This document shows positions 6,914-11,373 of a stretch of DNA of 11,373 nucleotides, one piece after another; position 1 is the first letter of the stretch; every line of letters begins with the position of its first letter. Below the pieces are notes generated by a model. The model had not been told where the DNA came from, did no database searches, and worked only from the letters and a program-made list of their open reading frames with translations. Source of the stretch: Pseudorhodobacter antarcticus (GTDB lineage: Bacteria; Pseudomonadota; Alphaproteobacteria; Rhodobacterales; Rhodobacteraceae). The position numbers and the translations under genes are program-made. The DNA is taken from NCBI GenBank assembly GCA_945897655.1, contig CAMDHB010000077.1, positions 1 to 11,373 of the forward strand, in the 5' to 3' direction.

Positions 6914-7984
6914 CTATTCCCCATACGCATTCTTGTCGTGCTTCTCGACAATCGCCGCAAAGCGCCGGGCGAACCGCTCATCCGCCTTGGCCTTCTGCTC
7001 CAGCACTTGCCGGGCAAAGACCATATGCCCCTCATGCGCCTCCAGCATCTGGGCCATCTTGTCATTGGTCGCGGCGCCAATGGCGGCCATCGCGACCTGA
7101 GCCTCCTGATCGGTCTTGACCCCGATCTCGTTGATCTTGTGCGCCACTTCCTGCTGCTGCGCGGTCTTCAACGACGCCGACAGGGCATCATACAGAACCA
7201 CCCGCTGCCGGGTATCCGTCTGCAGCTTGTTGATCAGCACCAACTGGGTCGCCGCCTGATTCTGCAACGAATCCACCCAGGTCTTGCCCTTCTCGATATA
7301 GCGTTCCAACGTCTGGCTCTTGGCCAGTTGCACCTGTTCGTCCTGCAGCAGGGCGTTATAGCGGGTGTTCAGCGCCGCCAGATCGGTTTCCAGCTTGGTC
7401 CGCGCGGCGGCGTCCTGCTCGACCGCGATCTTGTTCTCAAGCTCGATGATCTTGGGGTCCATCGACCCGATCTCGGCCCGAACGGCCTCCAACAAGCCCA
7501 CGGTGTTTTCGCGGTCGGTCAGGGTCTCGCCCAGGTTCGCCTCGACCGTAACCTTCTGGGCGTTCAGCATGTCCAACTGGCCCTGCAACAGGCGCACGAT
7601 CACGTCGGACTTGGAAATCAGGTCCTGCAACTTGTCATCAATGCTGGCCGTCCGCATCCGCTCCTGCCGCATCGCATCGGCGCGGGCGGAGGAGAAGAAG
7701 CCCACAAAGCTTTCCATGCCCGTTTTCGACCGCATCTCAGCGAATTCTTCGCTGAAACCGGCGGTGACATCGTCCAGCCCCATGATCAATTCGGCGATGT
7801 TGGCGTTCATCAGGTCGGTCTGGGATTTCACATCCTCCAGCGTGGCGTTTTCCACGTTGATCTCGACCCCGCTGGCCAGCTTGGCACGTGCCTCCTCGAT
7901 CCGGGCGGTGATGCCGGAAATCTTGGCCTGAGCGGCGGCCACCTGTTCCTGACTTGCTTTGATCTGAGCGTCGAAATTGGCCAT
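6914..7984 (-). CDS. Coiled-coil protein (356 aa), first gene of the operon; possible distant TelA-like protein
   Basis: An almost entirely helical, Ala/Gln/Glu/Lys-rich soluble protein. Residues 1-40 (ANFDAQIKASQEQVAAAQAK) and about 110-290 have heptad-like hydrophobic spacing, interrupted by GMESFVGFFSSARADAM (89-105). There is no signal peptide, transmembrane segment or enzyme motif. The pattern LERYIEKGK (226-234), followed by long helices with RVVLYDALSASL (261-272), faintly recalls TelA/toxic-anion-resistance proteins. I cannot show that homology, and a generic structural coiled-coil protein is equally possible. ATG 7982-7984 has a strong AAAGGAGGG in front, the best ribosome-binding site of the operon, which suggests the product is made in the largest amount. 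It is preceded by a 132-bp gap after panC that carries a palindrome (8021-8039), so the operon promoter is expected there. Confidence 0.88.
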   Translation of the reverse strand: MANFDAQIKASQEQVAAAQAKISGITARIEEARAKLASGVEINVENATLEDVKSQTDLMNANIAELIMGLDDVTAGFSEEFAEMRSKTGMESFVGFFSSARADAMRQERMRTASIDDKLQDLISKSDVIVRLLQGQLDMLNAQKVTVEANLGETLTDRENTVGLLEAVRAEIGSMDPKIIELENKIAVEQDAAARTKLETDLAALNTRYNALLQDEQVQLAKSQTLERYIEKGKTWVDSLQNQAATQLVLINKLQTDTRQRVVLYDALSASLKTAQQQEVAHKINEIGVKTDQEAQVAMAAIGAATNDKMAQMLEAHEGHMVFARQVLEQKAKADERFARRFAAIVEKHDKNAYGE

Positions 7985-8020
7985 CTAGCCCTCCTTTGAA
8001 CACCGTGGATTGAGATAGGT

Positions 8021-8039
8021 ATGTAAATCCGAATTACAT
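8021..8039. promoter_or_regulatory. 19-bp near-perfect palindrome, candidate operator of the nine-gene operon
   Basis: The sequence ATGTAAATCCGAATTACAT pairs in 8 of 9 symmetrical positions, with the outer six (ATGTAA/TTACAT) perfect. It lies 37-55 nt upstream of the ATG of the coiled-coil gene, in the only sizeable gap ahead of the operon, and is A/T-rich within GC-rich surroundings. This fits a binding site for a dimeric regulator at or near the promoter. I could not place convincing -35/-10 hexamers, so the exact promoter position is open. Confidence 0.45.
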
Positions 8040-8050
8040 CCCACCGCCAC

Positions 8051-8069
8051 GAAAAATCGGGCCCTGCCC
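8051..8069 (-). terminator. Weak possible terminator downstream of panC
   Basis: On the minus strand GGGC-AGG-GCCC (8069 down to 8059) is a 4-bp stem with a 3-nt loop, followed by GA and five T (8056-8052). It lies about 48 nt after the panC stop. The stem is too short for confidence; if it does not work, panBC transcripts could read into the operon. Confidence 0.25.
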
Positions 8070-8116
8070 TTGGGTGCATCTTGGCACGGCAGGCGCGCCT
8101 CGCAAAGGGGGTGCGG

Positions 8117-8956
8117 TCAGACGGGGATGTTGTCGATCAGCCGAACATTGCCGACCGAAGCGGCGGCCAGCATGCGCAGCGGCCGGTCCAGACCCTGCGC
8201 CGGTTCCAGCGAAGCGGCGTCGCGCAACTCGACATACTCGACCGAGGTGAAACCCGCCGCCAGCACCTGCGCCTGACACTGCGCCAGCGCCTGCGCTGCG
8301 TCGCCGCCTGCCCGAATGTACCGGGCGGCGGCGGTCATGGCAGCATAGAGGGCGGGGGCCACAGGGCGCGACGCTGTGTCCAACCGCGCGTTGCGGGACG
8401 ACATCGCCAGCCCGTCAGCCTCTCGCACCGTCTCGCAGCCGACAATCCAGACCGGCAGATTCAGATCGCGCACCAGACGGTTGACCACGCGCAGCTGCTG
8501 CCAATCCTTCTGGCCGAAATAGGCGCGGTCGGCCAAAGTCATGCCAAACAGCTTGGTCACCACCGTCGCCACCCCGTCGAAATGACCGGGCCGCAGCGCG
8601 CCTTCCAAAGGCTCGGCCACGCCTGACACGGAAACCGCGGTGGCAAAGCCGTCGGGGTAAACCTCCTCAGGCAGCGGCGCAAAGATGGCGTCCACGCCCA
8701 CGGTGGCCAAAAGGGCGGCGTCGGCCTGTTCGGTGCGGGGGTATTTCAGCAGATCGTCGGGGTTGTTGAACTGCTTGGGGTTCACGAAAATGGTCACGAT
8801 CACACGGTCACATTCAGCCTTGGCGGCGCGGGCCAGCGACAAATGCCCCTCATGCAGCGCGCCCATCGTGGGAACCACGCCCACAACCCCGCCCGCCGCC
8901 TTCCAGCCGCGCGCCACTTGCCGCATCTCGGCCACGGTCCGGATGATTGGGGTCAA
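8117..8956 (-). CDS. panC: Pantothenate synthetase (pantoate--beta-alanine ligase)
   Basis: Joins pantoate and beta-alanine to pantothenate through a pantoyl-adenylate intermediate, using ATP; it is the last step of vitamin B5 (CoA precursor) synthesis in the cytosol. At 279 residues it has the usual length. Family motifs are all visible: PTMGALHEGH (29-38, nucleotide-binding HIGH-like site), FVNPKQF (57-63), EPLEGALRPGHFDGVATVV (115-133), FGQKD (147-151), READGLAMSSRN (178-189, the KMSKS equivalent). The start is TTG 8954-8956, sharing the bases TTGA (8953-8956) with the panB stop. The N-terminus MTPIIRTVAEMRQ fits known PanC proteins, whereas the next Met (residue 11) would remove the first strand. 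AAGG lies about 10 nt upstream. The overlap implies that panB and panC are translated in a coupled way. Confidence 0.96.
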   Translation of the reverse strand: MTPIIRTVAEMRQVARGWKAAGGVVGVVPTMGALHEGHLSLARAAKAECDRVIVTIFVNPKQFNNPDDLLKYPRTEQADAALLATVGVDAIFAPLPEEVYPDGFATAVSVSGVAEPLEGALRPGHFDGVATVVTKLFGMTLADRAYFGQKDWQQLRVVNRLVRDLNLPVWIVGCETVREADGLAMSSRNARLDTASRPVAPALYAAMTAAARYIRAGGDAAQALAQCQAQVLAAGFTSVEYVELRDAASLEPAQGLDRPLRMLAAASVGNVRLIDNIPV

Positions 8957-9789
8957 GACTTGGAAACCTTGGGCGCCTCATCGGCAAAGCCGTGTTCCGG
9001 CGCGGGGAAGCGATGGGCGCGGACATCCTCGGCATAGGCGGCAATGGCCTGATCGGCGGCAACCCCCAATTCGGCATAGCGCTTCACGAATTTGGGGCGG
9101 AATTCGGTGAACATGCCCAGCATGTCATCCACCACCAACACCTGACCGTCACACTGTGCCCCCGCCCCAATGCCAATGGTGGGGATCGTCAGACCTTGCG
9201 TGATCCGCGCCGACAGCCCGACTGGAACCTTTTCCAGTACCACGGCAAAGGCCCCTGCGGCCTGAACCGCCTCGGCATCCGCCATCACACCCGCCGCCTC
9301 GGAATCGCGGCCCACCACCTTGTATCCGCCCAAGGTGTTCACGGCCTGCGGTGTCAGGCCAATATGCGCCATCACCGGCACACCGCGCCGGGTCAAAAAC
9401 GCAATGGTTTCCGCCATATGCACCCCGCCCTCCAGCTTGACCGCAGCAGCCCCGGTTTCCACCATCAGCCGCGCCGCATTGCGGTAAGCCTGCGCCGGGC
9501 TTTCTTCATACGACCCAAAGGGCATGTCGACCACCGCCATCGCCCGGGTCAACCCACGCACCACGGCCCGGCCATGCAGGATCATCATCTCCATCGTCAC
9601 ACCCAGCGTCGACGGCAGGCCGTGCAGCACCATGCCCACCGAATCGCCCACCAGTGCCACATCGCAATGGGCATCGACCAACCGCGCCATCGGCGTGGTA
9701 TAGGCCGTCAACACCACCAGCGGCGCTTGCCCCTTGCGGGCACGGATGTCAGGGGGCAGCACGGGGCGCGAGGCAGATGTGGCGCTCAT
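8953..9789 (-). CDS. panB: 3-Methyl-2-oxobutanoate hydroxymethyltransferase (ketopantoate hydroxymethyltransferase)
   Basis: Transfers a hydroxymethyl group from 5,10-methylene-tetrahydrofolate to alpha-ketoisovalerate, giving ketopantoate, the first committed step of pantothenate synthesis. The 278-residue protein has the TIM-barrel family signatures: VLTAYTTPMARLVD (26-39), VALVGDSVGMVLHG (44-57) with Mg ligand candidate D49, VVDMPFGSYEES (86-97) with D88, VKLEGG (117-122) with E120, MAHIGLTPQ (140-148), VLEKVP (184-189) with the catalytic-type E186, and IPTIGIGAG (202-210). ATG 9787-9789 has GGAG 8 nt upstream. The gene overlaps panC by 4 bp and is transcribed divergently from the cupin gene. 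The reductase for the middle step (panE or equivalent) is not in this window. Confidence 0.97.
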   Translation of the reverse strand: MSATSASRPVLPPDIRARKGQAPLVVLTAYTTPMARLVDAHCDVALVGDSVGMVLHGLPSTLGVTMEMMILHGRAVVRGLTRAMAVVDMPFGSYEESPAQAYRNAARLMVETGAAAVKLEGGVHMAETIAFLTRRGVPVMAHIGLTPQAVNTLGGYKVVGRDSEAAGVMADAEAVQAAGAFAVVLEKVPVGLSARITQGLTIPTIGIGAGAQCDGQVLVVDDMLGMFTEFRPKFVKRYAELGVAADQAIAAYAEDVRAHRFPAPEHGFADEAPKVSKS

Positions 9790-9933
9790 TTGTCAGGCTC
9801 CGCAGCGGTTTATCTGACTTTATAGGGGCAACCGGCCAAGACTGCGACAGGAAATTTCGACCACGCCGGAACGACTGACAGCCTTGCCAAGAACGCATGG
9901 CTGCCCCACCTTGGGCCTGACGGAGGAGATGAC
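9790..9933. promoter_or_regulatory. Divergent intergenic region between panB and the cupin gene
   Basis: The 144 bp between two divergent starts should hold promoters for both. On the minus strand TATAAA (complement of 9819-9824) is a plausible -10 element for panB and would give a leader of roughly 20-25 nt; no good -35 stands at the right distance. On the + strand GGAGGAG at 9922-9928 is a strong ribosome-binding site for the cupin gene, but I see no clear promoter hexamers. No riboswitch-like structure was recognised. Confidence 0.35.
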
Positions 9934-10275
9934 ATGACCCATTTACTGCGCGTAACCCGCGAAGGGACCACGCCCGAAGTTTCACGGCCCGACCCGGCCA
10001 AGGTTGTTTCGGGCGACCCGGTCCACACCACCTGGAACCTGGAGACCCGGGGCGGCCTATATGCAGGCCTGTGGCATGCGACCTTGGGCGAATGGCGGTG
10101 CAGCTATACCGAATGGGAATATGTGCATATTCTGGAGGGGGTTTCAGTTCTGACCGCCGCCGATGGCACCCAAACCACCCTTCGGGCCGGTGACAGCTAT
10201 GTCATCCGACCCGGGTTCGAGGGCACCTGGCGCGTGGTGGAACCGACACTGAAGGACTATGTGATCCTGACTTGA
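9934..10275 (+). CDS. Small cupin-domain protein (113 aa), Cupin_3-like
   Basis: A single-domain beta-barrel protein of the cupin superfamily. The sequence GLYAGLWHATLGEWRCSY (41-58) leads into TEWEYVHILEGVSVLTAADG (59-78), AGDSYVIRPGFEGTWRVVE (85-103) and KDYVIL (107-112). This order (pG-W-x-E-ExxHILEG ... GD-P-GFxGTW ... K) is that of the Cupin_3/DUF861 group, which includes ureidoglycine aminohydrolase-like proteins. The classical two-His metal site is only partly present (E62 and H65 are visible), so metal binding and catalysis are uncertain. The 113-residue length fits stand-alone members. ATG 9934-9936 follows GGAGGAG with good spacing. It is monocistronic: divergent from panB and convergent with the L,D-transpeptidase gene. 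Family is clear; substrate is unknown. Confidence 0.9.
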   Translation: MTHLLRVTREGTTPEVSRPDPAKVVSGDPVHTTWNLETRGGLYAGLWHATLGEWRCSYTEWEYVHILEGVSVLTAADGTQTTLRAGDSYVIRPGFEGTWRVVEPTLKDYVILT

Positions 10276-10280
10276 CGGAC

Positions 10281-10302
10281 AGCTGCGTGGCGTCACGCAG
10301 CT
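10281..10302. terminator. Bidirectional hairpin between the convergent cupin and L,D-transpeptidase genes
   Basis: AGCTGCGTG (10281-10289) and CACGCAGCT (10294-10302) form a perfect 9-bp stem with loop GCGT. It begins 5 nt after the cupin stop and ends 5 nt before the stop of the opposing gene, filling nearly all of the 32-bp gap. No T tract follows on either strand, so it may act as a stabiliser or attenuator of convergent transcription rather than as a textbook intrinsic terminator. Confidence 0.6.
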
Positions 10303-10307
10303 ATCCA

Positions 10308-11153
10308 TCAGCCCCCGGCAGCGGCGGCCTGCCGTTCGGCAGCCTCGACTGCGGCGCGGGCGGCGGCGGCATAGGCGGCCAGTACCGGGTCCATGGCCTC
10401 ACGCTCTGCGATACGCACCTCGTCCACCAGCTTCATCGCCTCGTTTTCCGGGGAAACGGGCACAGCGCGGCCATAAGCATCATCCATGAAGTGACCCTCC
10501 AGGGCGATGCTTTCCTCCAGCGTGCGAACCCTGACCCGGGTACCATTGTCGACCCGGTTGTACAGATCGATGGCGTCCTGATTGTAAAGTCGGATGCAAC
10601 CCGCCGATGTGGCGTGGCCGATCGAGGCATTATCGACCGTGCCGTGGATGCGGAACGCTGTGTCCCGCCCGCCACGATAGATATACAGCGCCCTCGCGCC
10701 CAAGGGATTGTCCAGACCGCCCGGCAGCCCGGCGGCATAGTCGGCATATAGATCGGGCCTGGTGCGCACCATGTTGGCGGTGGGCGTCCATGACGGCCAC
10801 TCCGCCTTGCGCCCGATCACGCCCGACCCGCGAAACGAAATCCCCTCGCGCCCCACGGCAATCGCATAGCGCGTCGCCATGCCGCCCTGCTGGACATAGT
10901 ACAAACGGCGGGCGAAGGTATCGACGACAATCGTGCCCGGCGCGTCATCGCCGTTGAACACAACCTCGGCCCTTTGTGCACCTTCGTAAAACAAATGCGG
11001 TGCGACCGCCGGGATCAGGAAATCGCCATCCTGCATCGCCCCATAGCCCGCGGGCGACACAATCTCGAAGGTCGCCTCGGACACGGGAGGCGAACAGGCT
11101 GCAACCACCAACAGCAAACCGATCATCGCAAGGTTGTAGAACGTTCTGGTCAA
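10308..11153 (-). CDS. Lipoprotein L,D-transpeptidase (YkuD domain)
   Basis: Probably a peptidoglycan cross-linking or protein-anchoring enzyme of the periplasm. Residues 1-19 (MTRTFYNLAMIGLLLVVAA) are a lipoprotein signal ending in the lipobox VAAC with the acylated Cys20. The YkuD domain occupies about 73-211: it begins TIVVDTFARRLYYVQ (74-88) and carries RIHGT (168-172) and the active-site SAGCIRLYNQD (183-193), with His170, Cys186 and Arg188. From about 235 an Ala/Glu-rich helix runs to the end. The start is TTG 11151-11153: an in-frame TGA lies 15 nt upstream, and GGGA (11161-11164) has suitable spacing. ATG at residue 10 would remove the positive n-region of the signal peptide. The 107-bp gap upstream, to the Trm112 gene, shows no clear promoter. 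Confidence 0.93.
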   Translation of the reverse strand: MTRTFYNLAMIGLLLVVAACSPPVSEATFEIVSPAGYGAMQDGDFLIPAVAPHLFYEGAQRAEVVFNGDDAPGTIVVDTFARRLYYVQQGGMATRYAIAVGREGISFRGSGVIGRKAEWPSWTPTANMVRTRPDLYADYAAGLPGGLDNPLGARALYIYRGGRDTAFRIHGTVDNASIGHATSAGCIRLYNQDAIDLYNRVDNGTRVRVRTLEESIALEGHFMDDAYGRAVPVSPENEAMKLVDEVRIAEREAMDPVLAAYAAAARAAVEAAERQAAAAGG

Positions 11154-11260
11154 GTCCTGGTCCCGTCATTCCAAAGAATCAAGCCGAACCAAGACCATGA
11201 CACGCCCCGGCGTCAACCCCCAAGCAACACAAAACCGACGGGTTCCATATCAAATCTGGC

Positions 11261-11373
11261 TTAACCCAGCCCGCGCGCCTCGCTGATCAGCATGATGGGG
11301 ATGCCATCCCGGATCGGAAAGGCCAGTTGCGCCATCTGCGAAATCAGTTCCTGACGTTCGGCATCATAGCGCA
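11261..11373 (-). CDS. Trm112 family protein (UPF0434), C-terminal fragment
   Basis: The frame running in from the right edge and ending at TAA 11261-11263 encodes 36 residues beginning RYDAERQELIS and containing LAFPIRDGIPIML followed by SEARGLG. This is the characteristic end of the short bacterial Trm112/UPF0434 proteins, in which a zinc-ribbon-like N-terminal half (outside this window) is followed by this AFPIRDGIPIML strand block. Eukaryotic and archaeal Trm112 activates methyltransferases that modify tRNA and translation factors; the bacterial role is less settled. The coding frame is too short to stand alone, but the motif is distinctive. The next gene, the L,D-transpeptidase, is on the same strand 107 bp downstream. 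Confidence 0.88.
   Translation of the reverse strand, partial: RYDAERQELISQMAQLAFPIRDGIPIMLISEARGLG

Noticed and set aside
6839..7999. Long open frame on the + strand opposite the coiled-coil gene
   Set aside because: Low-complexity His/Leu/Gly/Gln composition without a ribosome-binding site; the minus-strand frame has a strong one and a coherent helical pattern.
8021..8039. Palindrome as a PpsR/CrtJ site (TGT-N12-ACA)
   Set aside because: The spacing here is TGT-N11-ACA, one base short, and no photosynthesis gene is near; I leave the regulator unnamed.
8947..9825. Open frame on the + strand opposite panB
   Set aside because: panB on the minus strand is certain; the + product is His/Arg/Gln-rich without motifs.
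11154..11260. Promoter for the L,D-transpeptidase gene
   Set aside because: A TTGACG-like -35 exists on the minus strand in this gap, but no acceptable -10 follows at 16-18 nt, so I do not annotate it.
1..11373. CRISPR arrays, tRNA genes, insertion sequences, toxin-antitoxin or phage genes
   Set aside because: I looked for direct repeats with regular spacing, tRNA-like cloverleaf ends, transposase motifs and target-site duplications and saw none.

Overview
The window looks like chromosomal DNA of a GC-rich alphaproteobacterium, most probably of the Rhodobacteraceae (Rhodobacter/Roseobacter group). The reasons are the codon usage, the close match I recognise between several proteins and families typical of that group (DUF1523, a DUF6638-like protein, Trm112/UPF0434, panB-panC), and the hairpin with an AGTATTTTGGCCAGAATG tail at the left end, a style of intergenic element I associate with that family. 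These matches are from memory; no database was searched. I see no tRNA, rRNA, CRISPR array, insertion sequence or phage gene.

Layout. Positions 1-705 hold the 3' end of pheT on the + strand. It converges on a block of nine tightly packed minus-strand genes (7984 down to 778), closed by a strong hairpin at 729-770. In transcription order the block encodes: a 356-aa coiled-coil protein; a 79-aa membrane protein; a 372-aa soluble protein; a 73-aa Cys/His protein; a 643-aa protein with one AAA+ module; a 119-aa three-helix membrane protein; a 447-aa DUF6638-like protein; a 94-aa membrane hairpin protein; and a 209-aa DUF1523 membrane protein. Intergenic gaps are 7-14 nt or are replaced by overlaps of 4-17 nt, so this is almost certainly one operon. 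A near-perfect 19-bp palindrome (8021-8039) sits just upstream of its first gene.

To the right is panB-panC on the minus strand (9789 to 8117), two enzymes of pantothenate synthesis overlapping in a TGA stop/TTG start. Divergent from panB is a small cupin gene on + (9934-10275). It converges through a hairpin on a minus-strand lipoprotein L,D-transpeptidase (11153-10308). The window ends inside the 3' end of a Trm112-family gene on minus.

How the genes work together. pheT, panB, panC and Trm112 are housekeeping. The nine-gene block is the candidate undescribed system. Its composition is one threading-type AAA+ ATPase, a large coiled-coil protein, four small integral membrane proteins, a Cys/His microprotein and two large soluble proteins of unknown function. 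This suggests a membrane-associated ATP-driven assembly or remodelling machine, but no substrate can be read from the sequence and the function remains inference.
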